From the NCBI RefSeq assembly GCF_033343995.1, contig NZ_CP137573.1, forward strand, positions 620,001 to 684,000: a stretch of 64,000 nt of DNA, in the 5' to 3' direction. The stretch is from Streptomyces sp. HUAS YS2. GTDB taxonomy: Bacteria; Actinomycetota; Actinomycetes; Streptomycetales; Streptomycetaceae. Both the position numbers and the translations under genes were made by a program. Below are positions 48,526-57,620 of the stretch, in pieces (the first letter of the stretch is position 1; each line of letters begins with the position of its first letter). The notes beneath the pieces are model-generated. The model saw only the letters and a program-made list of their open reading frames with translations. It was not told where the DNA came from and did not search any database.

Positions 48526-50064
48526 GTGGTGTTGAGGAGGCGGCGCTGGGCGTTGCCGGTGGCGGCGCTGGCGCTCGTCCTGCCGGCGGCGACCGGTTGT
48601 ACGAGCACGTCGGACGCCCCGGCGAAGTCGGCCGGTACGCCGGCCACGTCCGGGGCGCCCACCGGGCCCGTGGCCCGGGTGTGCGCCGAGCCCGCGCCCG
48701 GTCCGGCGAAGGCGCCGGCGGGCGCGGTGACGGTCGACCCGGCGGTGGTCGGTGACCTGGACGCGAAGACCGACAGCAACCCCCCGAACACCACGTTCTG
48801 GCTTCGGCCGGGGACCCACCGGCTCACCTCGAACCCCTACGCCCAGGTCATGCCCAAGGCGGGGAACCGCTACCTCGGCGCCCCGGGCGCGGTGCTCGAC
48901 GGCCGGAAGACCAACCAGTACGCGTTCGGCGGCACCGCCCGCGACGTCACCATCCGCCACCTGACCGTGCAGGGTTTCGTCGCACCGCAGGACGAGGGTG
49001 TGGTCAACCACGACATGGCCGACGGATGGGTGATCGAGCACGCGACCATCCAGGACAACTCCGGTGCCGGGCTGATGGCCGGAGCCCGCCAGCAGCTGCG
49101 TGCCAGTTGCCTGCGCCGTAACGGTCAGTACGGCATGAACGCGTACAAGACCGGTGACTCCATCCGCGGCCTCGTGGTCGAGGGCAACGAGATCGTCGGC
49201 AACAACACCGACGACTGGGAGCGGCGGCAGCCGGGCTGCGGCTGTACCGCGGGCATCAAGTTCTGGGCCGTCGACGGCGCCGACGTACGCGGCAACTGGG
49301 TGCACGACAACCGCGGAACCGGGTTGTGGGCGGACACCAACAACAACGACTTCCTCGTCGAGGGGAACCTCATCGAGGCCAATGACGGTGCCGCGCTGAT
49401 CTACGAGATCAGCTACAACGCGGTCGTCCGGAACAACACGATCCGGCGGAACAACCTGGTCGAGGGCCGCGAGGAGGCCGCGGGCGGCGACGACTTCCCG
49501 TACGCGACCGTCTACGTGTCCGAGGCCGGCGGCGAACCACGGGTCCGGGCTCGCACGGACAAGATCGAGATCTACCGGAACCTGTTGGAGAACAACTGGA
49601 ACGGGATCACTCTTTGGGAGAGCGCCGACCGGTTCTGCAACAGCCCGGCCAACACCTCGACGGATTACTGCACGTTGCTGGTGAAGGACACCGCCCGCTG
49701 CGCGCCGCCGGCGATCGCCGGCGCACCGCTCCGCTCCGACTGCCGGTGGAAGACGCAGCGGGTGGACATCCACGACAACCGCTTCGTGCTGGACCCGTCC
49801 GTCCTCAAATGCACGGTGGAGTGCGGTCGCATGGCGGTGCTCGCCGACGAGGGCACCTCGCCGGACTGGTCGCCGTACCGGGGCAAGGGAGTGGCCGAGG
49901 CGATCACCCACCGGCAGCACAACCGCTGGCACGACAACCTCTACCGCGGACCGTGGAGCTTCGTCGCCGAGGCCCCGGGCCGGAAGCTCGATTCCAAGCA
50001 GTGGCAGGGCGCGCCGTACCGGCAGGACGCGGGCAGCAGCTTCGCCCCACGGGCCGGTGGTTGA
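48526..50064 (+). CDS. Right-handed beta-helix lipoprotein
   Basis: The 512-aa protein has a basic start, a hydrophobic core (WALPVAALALVLPAA) and lipobox PAATGC, so it is a surface lipoprotein. After a Pro/Ala-rich linker, residues ~115-420 show repeating strands typical of a parallel beta-helix (DVTIRHLTVQGF, WVIEHATIQDNSGAGLMA, IRGLVVEGNEIVGNN, ADVRGNWVHDNRGTGLWAD, NDFLVEGNLIEAN, YNAVVRNNTIRRNN). The fold is used by carbohydrate epimerases and lyases, such as the AlgG C5-epimerase; here it could act on the exported polymer. Catalytic residues cannot be assigned. GTG 48526 follows a GGGAG site; another GTG follows at 48529. Confidence 0.85.
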   Translation: MVLRRRRWALPVAALALVLPAATGCTSTSDAPAKSAGTPATSGAPTGPVARVCAEPAPGPAKAPAGAVTVDPAVVGDLDAKTDSNPPNTTFWLRPGTHRLTSNPYAQVMPKAGNRYLGAPGAVLDGRKTNQYAFGGTARDVTIRHLTVQGFVAPQDEGVVNHDMADGWVIEHATIQDNSGAGLMAGARQQLRASCLRRNGQYGMNAYKTGDSIRGLVVEGNEIVGNNTDDWERRQPGCGCTAGIKFWAVDGADVRGNWVHDNRGTGLWADTNNNDFLVEGNLIEANDGAALIYEISYNAVVRNNTIRRNNLVEGREEAAGGDDFPYATVYVSEAGGEPRVRARTDKIEIYRNLLENNWNGITLWESADRFCNSPANTSTDYCTLLVKDTARCAPPAIAGAPLRSDCRWKTQRVDIHDNRFVLDPSVLKCTVECGRMAVLADEGTSPDWSPYRGKGVAEAITHRQHNRWHDNLYRGPWSFVAEAPGRKLDSKQWQGAPYRQDAGSSFAPRAGG

Positions 50065-50065
50065 C

Positions 50066-51346
50066 ATGGCCGGAGAGCTGAAGCCGGCCGGACCGGACAC
50101 GATCGGTACCCGACCGGGTACCGGGCCCCGCCCCGCCGCCACGCCGAAGGCCGTCGGGATCGCCTGGGCGTTACTGGGCCTCAACACGCTCGGCTCCGCC
50201 GGCGCGAAGACCGTCGTCCCGCTCCCCCGTTCCCTCATCCAGATGGCCACCATGGGCGCGCTGGTCGCCGCGTTCGCGCTGGCGCTCGCGCTCAATCTCC
50301 GGCTGCGCATCCGGCCCAGCGCCTTCCTGTTCCTGCTCACCCTGCTGCTGGTGCCGAGCCTGATCTCGAGCGTGCAGCTGGAGGTCGGGTTCGGCGCGCT
50401 GTTCCGCTGCGCGCGGCTGTCGCTCTTCGTCGGCACGCTGTGGTTGCTCAGCCGCTGGTGGGACGGCAGTCTGACGTTCGTCCGCCACCACGTCCGGATG
50501 TACTTCGCGGTGCTCGTGCTGGTGGCCGCCGGCCTGGTCGTCGCCCCGGGCACGGCCATGCCCGAGTACTACGGCGGACGCCTGGTCGGCGCGTTGTGGC
50601 CGCTCACCCCGCCGCAGATCGGCCAGTACGCGGCCGTGATCATCGGACTCACCGTGCTGCTGCTGATGGGCCACCGGACCACCGGGAGCGGTGCGGCCGT
50701 GATCATCGTGCCGTCGCTCGTCCTGCTCGCGATGACCCATACCCGGACGGCCACGGTCGGCCTGCTCGTCGGGCTGGCGCTGGCGATCGGCTCGCTCGTC
50801 CTGACCAGCGCCGCCGCCCGCCGGTTCTTCGCCTGGGCGGTGCTGTGCGCCGCGGTGGCCGCGGTGGTGTTCAGCTCGGCGCTGCGGGCGTGGTTCCTGC
50901 GCGGTCAGAGCCAGGAGAACTTCGCCAACCTCACCGGCCGGGCCAAGGTCTGGGACGCCCTGCTGGCAGCGCCCCGGACGACCGGGGAGCAGGTGTTCGG
51001 CACGGGCCTGGGCGACAAGTCGTTCGACGGGCTGCCGATCGACAACAGCTGGCTGGCCGTCTACGACGAGCAGGGGCTGATCGGCGTCACGCTCGTGGCG
51101 GCGATGATCATCGTGCTGGGCGGCGTCGCGCTGCTGCGACCACCGTCGCTGCCGAGGGCCTGCGCGATCTTCCTGATCAGCTACTGCGCGCTCTCCTCGT
51201 ACACCGAGGTCGGGCTCGGCGACGCCTCGGCCTATCTCTTGCATCTGGCCCTGGCCGCCTCGCTGCTCGCGGCACCCGCGACGGCCACACCCCTGCCGCC
51301 GGCCGCGATCCCACGACGACGTATCCCGCGATGGGCCCGGAGGTGA
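50066..51346 (+). CDS. Wzy-like O-antigen/exopolysaccharide polymerase
   Basis: The 426-aa protein is strongly hydrophobic with about ten to twelve membrane segments (MATMGALVAAFALALALNL, AFLFLLTLLLVPSLISSV, MYFAVLVLVAAGLVVAPG, QYAAVIIGLTVLLLMG, AVIIVPSLVLLAMTHTRTA, and so on) and a large external loop (SQENFANLTGRAKVWDALLA...GLGDKSFDGLPIDNSW) typical of the O-antigen ligase/polymerase superfamily. It likely polymerises lipid-linked repeat units. I place the start at ATG 50066; GTG 50057, overlapping the lipoprotein stop, would add three residues. Confidence 0.85.
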   Translation: MAGELKPAGPDTIGTRPGTGPRPAATPKAVGIAWALLGLNTLGSAGAKTVVPLPRSLIQMATMGALVAAFALALALNLRLRIRPSAFLFLLTLLLVPSLISSVQLEVGFGALFRCARLSLFVGTLWLLSRWWDGSLTFVRHHVRMYFAVLVLVAAGLVVAPGTAMPEYYGGRLVGALWPLTPPQIGQYAAVIIGLTVLLLMGHRTTGSGAAVIIVPSLVLLAMTHTRTATVGLLVGLALAIGSLVLTSAAARRFFAWAVLCAAVAAVVFSSALRAWFLRGQSQENFANLTGRAKVWDALLAAPRTTGEQVFGTGLGDKSFDGLPIDNSWLAVYDEQGLIGVTLVAAMIIVLGGVALLRPPSLPRACAIFLISYCALSSYTEVGLGDASAYLLHLALAASLLAAPATATPLPPAAIPRRRIPRWARR

Positions 51347-51353
51347 CCTGAGC

Positions 51354-52628
51354 ATGCATGTCCTTGTCGTGCACAACCATTACTCCTCGGCGCAGCCGAG
51401 CGGGGAGAACAGGGTCGTCGACCAGGAGGTGGGGCTGCTGCGGGCGGCCGGCCACCGGGTCGACGTGTTCGAGCGGCGCAGCGACGACATCGCCGCCAAG
51501 TCCTTGCTCGGCAAGGTCGCGGTGCCGCTGCTCGTGCCGTGGAATCCGGGGGTCCGCACCGAGCTCGCCGCCCGGCTCCGCGCGGAGCGGCCGGACGTGG
51601 TGCACGTCCACAACGTCTTCCCGCTGCTGTCCCCCGCGGTCCTCGCCGCCTGTGCCGACGCCGGTGTGCCCGTCGTCGCCACGCTGCACAACTACATGCA
51701 GGTCTGCTCGCCCGGCACTCTGCGCCGGGACGGCCGACCGTGCACCGAGTGCGTCGGGACGGTGGCGTCGCTGCCCGCGATCCGGCACGGCTGCTACCGG
51801 AACTCCCGGCTCGCCACGGTTCCGCTCGCGGTCAGCCTGTCGGTCAACCGGCGGCGGTGGTGGTCCGGCGTGGAGCGGTTCTTCTGCATCTCCGAGGCGC
51901 AGCGCGACCTCCTGGTGCAGTCGGGCATGCCGGCCGAACGGCTGGCGGTGAAGCACAACTTCGTGCCCGAGCCGGGTGTCCGACGAGCGGGCGCCGGCGA
52001 GCATCTGCTCTTTCTCGGCCGGCTCGCGGAGGCCAAGGGCGTGCGGCTGCTCATGGCCGCGTGGGACGAACTCGCGGCGGACGGCGGTGCGGGCGTGCCG
52101 CTCGTCATCGCCGGCGCGGGTCCGCTGGAGGACGAGGTGACCGCCTGGGCGGCGGGCCGGGACGACGTACGGTACGTCGGCCTGTGGGACCAGGAAAAGT
52201 GCCGGAAAGGCATCGCGCGGTCGGTCGCCGTGGTGGCTCCCTCGATGGCCAGGGAGACCTTCGGTCTGGTCGTCGCGGAGGCGATGGCGGCGGGGGTCCC
52301 GGCCGTCGCCGCCGGTCACGGCGCCTTCGTCGAACTCGTCGAGGACGGGGTGACCGGGCTGCTGCACGAGCCGGGCGATCCCGCCTCGCTCGCGTCCCGC
52401 ATCCGCCGGATCGCGGCCGGGCCGGACCACAACCGGGAGATGGGCGAGGCGGCCCGGCGCCGTTACGAACAGGGGTTCGGCCCGGCCGTCGGGCTGAAGC
52501 GCCTGGTGGAGGAGTACCGCACCGCGATCGCGCTGCGGTCGGGCGGCGGGAACAGCACGCCGCCGGTAGGGAATGAAGAAACCGGCTCGCTGCGGGGCTC
52601 CCGCGCGAGCGGAGATGGGGGGAAGTAG
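51354..52628 (+). CDS. Glycosyltransferase family 4
   Basis: The 424-aa GT-B enzyme begins MHVLVVHNHYSSAQPSGENRVVDQEVGLLRAAGH, the loop that positions the acceptor, and continues with VVHVHNVFPLLSPAVL and VATLHNYMQVCSPGTL; a cysteine-containing insert (RPCTECVGTV) is common in this subgroup. The donor domain has HLLFLGRLAEAKGVRLLMAAW and RETFGLVVAEAMAAGVPAVAAGHGAFVELVEDG, the E-x7-E region. It adds one residue of the repeat unit. The C-terminal ~30 residues are a low-complexity tail. Confidence 0.9.
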   Translation: MHVLVVHNHYSSAQPSGENRVVDQEVGLLRAAGHRVDVFERRSDDIAAKSLLGKVAVPLLVPWNPGVRTELAARLRAERPDVVHVHNVFPLLSPAVLAACADAGVPVVATLHNYMQVCSPGTLRRDGRPCTECVGTVASLPAIRHGCYRNSRLATVPLAVSLSVNRRRWWSGVERFFCISEAQRDLLVQSGMPAERLAVKHNFVPEPGVRRAGAGEHLLFLGRLAEAKGVRLLMAAWDELAADGGAGVPLVIAGAGPLEDEVTAWAAGRDDVRYVGLWDQEKCRKGIARSVAVVAPSMARETFGLVVAEAMAAGVPAVAAGHGAFVELVEDGVTGLLHEPGDPASLASRIRRIAAGPDHNREMGEAARRRYEQGFGPAVGLKRLVEEYRTAIALRSGGGNSTPPVGNEETGSLRGSRASGDGGK

Positions 52629-53864
52629 ATGACACGATGCCGACTCTGCGGTTCGGCGGCGCTGGCCAGCGTCGTCGACCTGGGAGCGACACCGCCGTGC
52701 GAGAGCTTTCTCGCCGCGGACCGACTGGACCGGCCGGAACCGGCGTACCCGCTGCACCTGCGGGTCTGCACCGACTGCTGGCTCGCGCAGATACCTCCGC
52801 TGATCACGCCGGAGGAGACGTTCGAGGAGTACGCGTACTTCTCCTCCTACTCGACCTCCTGGGTGGAGCACGCGCGCACGTTCGTCGCCGACTCCGTCGA
52901 GCGGCTCGCTCTCGACCCGGACGCCTTCGTGGTCGAGGTCGCGAGCAACGACGGCTATCTGCTGAAGCACGTGGTGGACCGGGGGATCCGCTGCCTCGGC
53001 ATCGAGCCCTCGGTGAACGTCGGTGCCGCGGCGCGCGACGCGGGTGTGCCGACGCTCACGGAGTTCCTGTCCCCGGACACCGGCTCGGCCGTCCGTGCCG
53101 AGCACGGACCGGCGGACCTGGTCGTGGCCAACAACGTGTACGCGCACATCCCCGACGTGGTCGGCTTCACGCAGGGGCTGCGCGCCCTGGTCGCCGACGA
53201 CGGCTGGGTCTCCATCGAGGTGCAGCACCTGCTGACCCTGATCGAGGAGAACCAGTACGACACGATCTACCACGAGCACTTCCAGTACTACACGGTCGCG
53301 TCCGCGACGCGGGCCCTGGCGAGCGGCGGACTGACGCTGGTGGACGTGGAGTTGCTGCCCACGCACGGCGGCTCCATCCGGCTGTGGGCCCGGCCGGCCG
53401 AGGTGGCCGGCGAGCCGAGCGGCCGCGTGGCGGAGGTCCTGGACCGCGAGAAGGCCGCCGGGCTGCAGGAACTCTCCGGCTACACCGAGTTCTCCGCCCG
53501 GGTGGCCAAGGTGCGCCGGGACCTGCTGCGGTTCCTCATCGACGCGGCGGAGCGCGGCGAGACGGTCGTCGGCTACGGCGCTCCCGGCAAGGGCAACACC
53601 CTGCTCAACCACTGCGGCATCCGCCCCGACCTCCTCGCGTACACGGTCGACCGCAACCCCTACAAGCACGGCCGCTTCACCCCCGGCACCCGTATCCCGA
53701 TCCTGCCGCCCGAGCAGATCGCCGCGGACAAGCCGGACTACGTCCTCGTCCTTCCCTGGAACCTGCGGACCGAGCTGACCGAACAGCTCGCCTTCGTCCA
53801 CGAATGGGGCGGCCGTCTCGTCTTCCCCATCCCGGAACTGAGCATTGTCGAGGCCAACTCATGA
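52629..53864 (+). CDS. SAM-dependent sugar C-methyltransferase-like protein
   Basis: The 411-aa protein opens with a zinc-binding module (CRLCGSAAL...CESFL...CTDCWLAQ) and then a class I SAM fold: FVVEVASNDGYLLKHVVDRGIRCLGIEPS (SAM site) and DLVVANNVYAHIPDV, followed by EVQHLLTLIEENQYDTIYHEHFQYYTV and a C-terminal substrate-binding Rossmann-like domain (GYGAPGKGNTLLNHCGI). This architecture matches the NovU/TylCIII group that methylates the C3 or C5 carbon of NDP-deoxysugars. Its gene overlaps a sugar nucleotidyltransferase gene, as expected for branched-sugar synthesis. The exact carbon cannot be assigned. Confidence 0.88.
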   Translation: MTRCRLCGSAALASVVDLGATPPCESFLAADRLDRPEPAYPLHLRVCTDCWLAQIPPLITPEETFEEYAYFSSYSTSWVEHARTFVADSVERLALDPDAFVVEVASNDGYLLKHVVDRGIRCLGIEPSVNVGAAARDAGVPTLTEFLSPDTGSAVRAEHGPADLVVANNVYAHIPDVVGFTQGLRALVADDGWVSIEVQHLLTLIEENQYDTIYHEHFQYYTVASATRALASGGLTLVDVELLPTHGGSIRLWARPAEVAGEPSGRVAEVLDREKAAGLQELSGYTEFSARVAKVRRDLLRFLIDAAERGETVVGYGAPGKGNTLLNHCGIRPDLLAYTVDRNPYKHGRFTPGTRIPILPPEQIAADKPDYVLVLPWNLRTELTEQLAFVHEWGGRLVFPIPELSIVEANS

Positions 53865-54655
53865 AGGTCGTACTGTTCTGCGGCGGTTACGGGATGCGGA
53901 TGCGGAGCGGCGCCGCGGACGACGTGCCCAAGCCGATGGCGATGGTCGGCCCGCGCCCGCTGATCTGGCATGTCATGCGGTACTACGCGCACTTCGGGCA
54001 CACGGAGTTCATCCTGTGCCTCGGCTACGGCGCCCACCACATCAAGGACTTCTTCCTCAACTACGAGGAGACGACGTCCAACGACTTCGTGCTGCGTCAG
54101 GGGCAGACCGAGCTGCTGTCCACCGACATATCCGACTGGACGATCACCTTCGCCCAGACCGGTATCGAGTCGCCGATCGGTGAGCGCCTGCGCCGGGTCC
54201 GCCACCATCTGGACGGCGACGAGATGTTCCTCGCCAACTACGCGGACGTGCTGACGGACGCCCCGCTGCCGGAGATGATCGACCGGTTCGCGCGGCGGGA
54301 CGCCGGGGCGTCGATGATGGTGGTGCCGCCGCAGTCCTCGTTCCACTGTGTGGAACTGGGTGAGGACGGCCTGGTAGGCGGCATCACGGCCGTCAGCGAG
54401 CTCCCGCTGTGGGAGAACGGCGGCTACTTCGTGCTCCGCCAGGAGGTCTTCGACCACATCCCCGAGAACGGGGACCTGGTCGCCGACGGCTGCGCCCAAC
54501 TCGCCAAGCAGGGAAGGCTGGTGGCGCATCAGCACCGTGGATTCTGGAAGCCGACCGACACGGTGAAGGAGCGGGCCGCGCTCGACGAGGCCTATGCGCG
54601 GGGCGACCGCCCCTGGGCCGTCTGGGAGCGGGACCGCGTGGGGGTGAGCGTGTGA
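53861..54655 (+). CDS. Sugar-1-phosphate nucleotidyltransferase (glucose-1-phosphate cytidylyltransferase-like)
   Basis: The 264-aa protein begins MKVVLFCGGYGMRMR, the nucleotide-binding loop (GGxGxRxR) of the family, then VPKPMAMVGPRPLIWHVMRYY with the sugar-phosphate Lys. EFILCLGYGAHHIKDFFLNYEE and MFLANYADVLTD are very like glucose-1-phosphate cytidylyltransferase (RfbF), which has the same length. It would form CDP- (or related NDP-) sugar for the methyltransferase before it, whose stop it overlaps (ATGA). Nucleotide choice is an inference from similarity. Confidence 0.88.
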   Translation: MKVVLFCGGYGMRMRSGAADDVPKPMAMVGPRPLIWHVMRYYAHFGHTEFILCLGYGAHHIKDFFLNYEETTSNDFVLRQGQTELLSTDISDWTITFAQTGIESPIGERLRRVRHHLDGDEMFLANYADVLTDAPLPEMIDRFARRDAGASMMVVPPQSSFHCVELGEDGLVGGITAVSELPLWENGGYFVLRQEVFDHIPENGDLVADGCAQLAKQGRLVAHQHRGFWKPTDTVKERAALDEAYARGDRPWAVWERDRVGVSV

Positions 54656-55314
54656 TCCGGCTCGGCCCCGAACGTCTGGACCGGATCGTCGCGGTGGGAG
54701 CGCACTGCGACGACATCGCCATCGGCGCCGGTGGCACGCTGCTGACCCTGTGCCTCGCCCGGCCGGGTCTCCGGGTCGACGCGCTGGTGCTCTCCGGCGG
54801 GGGCAGCGAGCGGGAGGAGGAGGAGCGGGCCGCGCTCGCCGCCTTCTGCCCCGGCGCCGACCTGCGGCTGACCGTGCTCAAGCTGCCGGACGGCCGGCTG
54901 CCCACGCACTGGGACGAGGCCAAGGCCGCGGTCGAGGAGCTGCGGGCGGGGACGGAGCCGGATCTCGTCCTGGCGCCGCGCACCGATGACGCGCACCAGG
55001 ACCACCGCGGCCTGGCGCAGCTGATCCCCACCGCGTTCCGCGACCACCTCGTGCTCGGCTACGAGATCGTCAAGTGGGACGGCGATCTCGGCCGTCCGGC
55101 GGCGTACCAACCGCTGTCGCCGGAGGTCGCCGAGGAGAAGGTGCGGCTGCTGCAGGGGCACTACCCGTCGCAGCGACACCGGCCCTGGTACGACCGGGAG
55201 GCCTTCCTGGGCCTCGCGCGGATCCGCGGCATCGAATGTCACGCGCGCTACGCCGAGGCGTTCGCCGTCACCAAACTCACGCTCGATCTGGGCACCTTCA
55301 CTCTGGGGGAATGA
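54652..55314 (+). CDS. PIG-L family deacetylase (LmbE-like)
   Basis: The 220-aa protein starts at GTG 54652, overlapping the previous stop. It has the zinc motif AHCDDIAIGAGGTLL (H-x-D-D) and the second metal site DDAHQDHRG. PIG-L enzymes remove N-acetyl groups from amino sugars such as GlcNAc-inositol. In this cassette the target is probably an acetamido sugar of the modified residue. Same-cassette relatives without a known substrate exist in other exopolysaccharide loci. Confidence 0.88.
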   Translation: MIRLGPERLDRIVAVGAHCDDIAIGAGGTLLTLCLARPGLRVDALVLSGGGSEREEEERAALAAFCPGADLRLTVLKLPDGRLPTHWDEAKAAVEELRAGTEPDLVLAPRTDDAHQDHRGLAQLIPTAFRDHLVLGYEIVKWDGDLGRPAAYQPLSPEVAEEKVRLLQGHYPSQRHRPWYDREAFLGLARIRGIECHARYAEAFAVTKLTLDLGTFTLGE

Positions 55315-55317
55315 ACC

Positions 55318-56343
55318 TTGCGCGTACTTCTGACCGGACACCAGGGCTACCTCGGCACCGTGATGGCCCCGGTCCTCAGTGCCGCCGGGCACGAGGTCGT
55401 CGGTCTCGACGCCGGCCTGTTCGCCGACTCCGTCCTCGGCCCGCGGCCCGCGGACCCGTCCGGGCACCGGGTGGACCTGCGCGATGTCACGGCCGACCAC
55501 GTCGCCGGGGTGGACGCCGTGATCCACCTGGCCGCGCTGTCCAACGACCCGCTGGGATCGCTGGCGCCGGAGCTCACCTACGACATCAACCACCACGCCT
55601 CCGTACACCTCGCCCGGCTCGCCCGCGAGGCCGGGGTGCGGCGCTTCCTGTACGCCTCGACCTGCTCGGTCTACGGCGCCGCGGGTGGCGACGAGCTGGT
55701 GACCGAGGACGCTCCGCTGCGCCCCGTGACGCCGTACGCGGAGTCCAAGGTGCGGGTCGAGGACGACCTCCACGCGCTGGCCGACGGCGACTTCACCCCG
55801 GTGTACATGCGCAACGCCACCGCCTTCGGCTACTCGCCCCGGCTACGCGCCGACATCGTGCTGAACAACCTCGTGGGCCACGCGCTGCTCTCCGGAGAGG
55901 TGTTGGTGCTCTCCGACGGCACCCCGTGGCGCCCGCTGGTGCACGCCGCCGACATCGCACGGGCCTTCACGGCCGCGCTGACCGCGCCCCGCGAAGCGGT
56001 GCACGACCGGGCGTTCAACATCGGCAGCGAGGCCAACAACGTCACGGTCGCCGAGATCGCCGAACAGGTCGCCGAGGCGGTCGACGGCGCGAAGGTACGG
56101 ATCACCGGCGAGAACGGCGCCGACCCGCGGTCGTACCGGGTGGACTTCGCCCGGTTCCGCGCCGCGATACCCGGCTTCGACTGCGAGTGGACGGTGCGCC
56201 GAGGCGCTCTCGAACTCGCCGACGCCTACCGCCAGTTCGGGCTGACCCGGGAGGACTTCGAGCAACGCTTCACCCGTCTCGCCGTGCTGCGCGCGGCGTC
56301 CGAAGCCGGCGCCGTCGACGACACCCTGCGGTGGCGCCGATGA
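55318..56343 (+). CDS. NAD-dependent epimerase/dehydratase (extended SDR)
   Basis: The 341-aa protein starts at TTG 55318 behind GGGGGAA. It has RVLLTGHQGYLGTVMAPVLSAAGHEVVGLDAG (G-x-x-G-x-x-G), DAVIHLAALSNDPLGS, the catalytic YAESK in RPVTPYAESKVRVE, and a Ser/Thr in FLYASTCSVYG. It acts as an epimerase, dehydratase or reductase on a nucleotide sugar, probably the one made by the adjacent nucleotidyltransferase. It is the only Rossmann SDR in this half of the locus, so it may supply the 4-keto intermediate needed for C-methylation. Confidence 0.9.
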   Translation: MRVLLTGHQGYLGTVMAPVLSAAGHEVVGLDAGLFADSVLGPRPADPSGHRVDLRDVTADHVAGVDAVIHLAALSNDPLGSLAPELTYDINHHASVHLARLAREAGVRRFLYASTCSVYGAAGGDELVTEDAPLRPVTPYAESKVRVEDDLHALADGDFTPVYMRNATAFGYSPRLRADIVLNNLVGHALLSGEVLVLSDGTPWRPLVHAADIARAFTAALTAPREAVHDRAFNIGSEANNVTVAEIAEQVAEAVDGAKVRITGENGADPRSYRVDFARFRAAIPGFDCEWTVRRGALELADAYRQFGLTREDFEQRFTRLAVLRAASEAGAVDDTLRWRR

Positions 56344-57620
56344 CGACGGCAGATCCCGGCGAGGAGATGCACGCGCTGGTGGAGCGGCTGTACCCGATCT
56401 GCCGGAGCATCACCGGCGACGGCGTGCGCGCCACCCTGGACATCGTCGGCGAGTACATCCCCCTGCAGGTGCACGAGGTGCCGACCGGGACGCAGGTGCT
56501 GGACTGGACGGTGCCGCAGGAGTGGAACATCCGCGACGCGTACGTCGCCGACGCCGCCGGCAACCGGGTCGTCGACTTCACCGCGTCCAGCCTGCACGTG
56601 CTCGGCTACAGCGTGCCGGTGTCGGCGACGATGCCGCTGGCCGAGCTGCGCGAGCACCTGCACACCCTGCCGGACCACCCGTCCTGGGTGCCGTACCGCA
56701 CCAGCTACTACAGGCCGGAGTGGGGGTTCTGCCTGGCCCAGGAGACCTTGGACGCGCTGCTGGACGGCGAGTACGAGGTGCGCATCGACTCCACGCTCGC
56801 GGACGGCCACCTCACGTACGCCGAGCATGTGGTTCCCGGGGAGGTCGCCGACGAGGTGATCGTCTCCTGTCACGTCTGCCACCCGTCGCTGGCCAACGAC
56901 AACCTGGCCGGCATCGCGGTGGCGACGTTCCTGGCCCGGGCGCTGGCGGAGGAGACGCCGTACTACACCTACCGGTTCCTGTTCGCGCCCGGCACGATCG
57001 GGGCGATCACCTGGCTGGCTCGCAACGCGGAGCGGGTGGATCAGGTCAAGCACGGCGTCGTGCTGGCCTGCGCGGGTGACCGGGGCAGCCTGACGTACAA
57101 GCAGAGCCGACGAGGCGACGCGGAGATCGACCGGGTGATGCGACACGTCCTGACCGCCTCCGAACGCCCGCACCAGGTCAACGAGTTCACGCCCTACGGC
57201 TACGACGAGCGGCAGTTCTGCTCGCCCGGGTTCGACCTCGGCGTGGGCTCGCTCACCCGGACCCCGTACGCCGGATACCCCGAGTACCACACCTCGGCGG
57301 ACAACCCGGACTTCGTCTCCCCGGAGGCGATGGCGGACACGCTCGCCGTCTGCCGCGAGGCGTTCGACGTGCTCGACCGCAACCGGCGGTACGTCAACCT
57401 CAGCCCCTACGGCGAACCACAGCTGGGCCGGCGTGGGTTGTACGACTCGCTCGGCGGCCGCAGCGACGCGAAGCAGGCCCAGATGGCCATGCTCTGGGTG
57501 CTCAGCCTCTCCGACGGCGAGCACAGCCTGCTGGACATCGCCGAGCGGTCCGGGCTGCCGTTCGACACGGTCGCCGTCGCGGCCGACGCACTGGGCGCCG
57601 CCGGGCTGGTCAAGGCATGA
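56340..57620 (+). CDS. DUF4910 domain protein (M28-like aminopeptidase fold)
   Basis: The 426-aa protein overlaps the epimerase stop (ATGA). It has the DUF2172/DUF4910 pattern: LYPICRSITGDGVRATLDIV, VLDWTVPQEWNIRDAY, and the metal centre VIVSCHVCHPSLANDNLAGIAVA (His and Asp as in M28 peptidases), with GYDERQFCSPGFDLGVGSLTR and GYPEYHTSADN further on. A C-terminal winged helix-like region (~365-426: SLSDGEHSLLDIAERSGLPFDTVAVAADAL) completes the family architecture. These proteins recur in polysaccharide and sugar-modification clusters; hydrolysis of an amide or peptide-like bond on a sugar substituent is plausible, but the true role is unknown. Confidence 0.85.
   Translation: MTTADPGEEMHALVERLYPICRSITGDGVRATLDIVGEYIPLQVHEVPTGTQVLDWTVPQEWNIRDAYVADAAGNRVVDFTASSLHVLGYSVPVSATMPLAELREHLHTLPDHPSWVPYRTSYYRPEWGFCLAQETLDALLDGEYEVRIDSTLADGHLTYAEHVVPGEVADEVIVSCHVCHPSLANDNLAGIAVATFLARALAEETPYYTYRFLFAPGTIGAITWLARNAERVDQVKHGVVLACAGDRGSLTYKQSRRGDAEIDRVMRHVLTASERPHQVNEFTPYGYDERQFCSPGFDLGVGSLTRTPYAGYPEYHTSADNPDFVSPEAMADTLAVCREAFDVLDRNRRYVNLSPYGEPQLGRRGLYDSLGGRSDAKQAQMAMLWVLSLSDGEHSLLDIAERSGLPFDTVAVAADALGAAGLVKA

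Noticed and set aside
52637..54655. Apparent fusion upstream of the sugar nucleotidyltransferase
   Set aside because: The codons before ATG 53861 read the methyltransferase gene in the wrong frame. The true start overlaps that gene's stop as ATGA.
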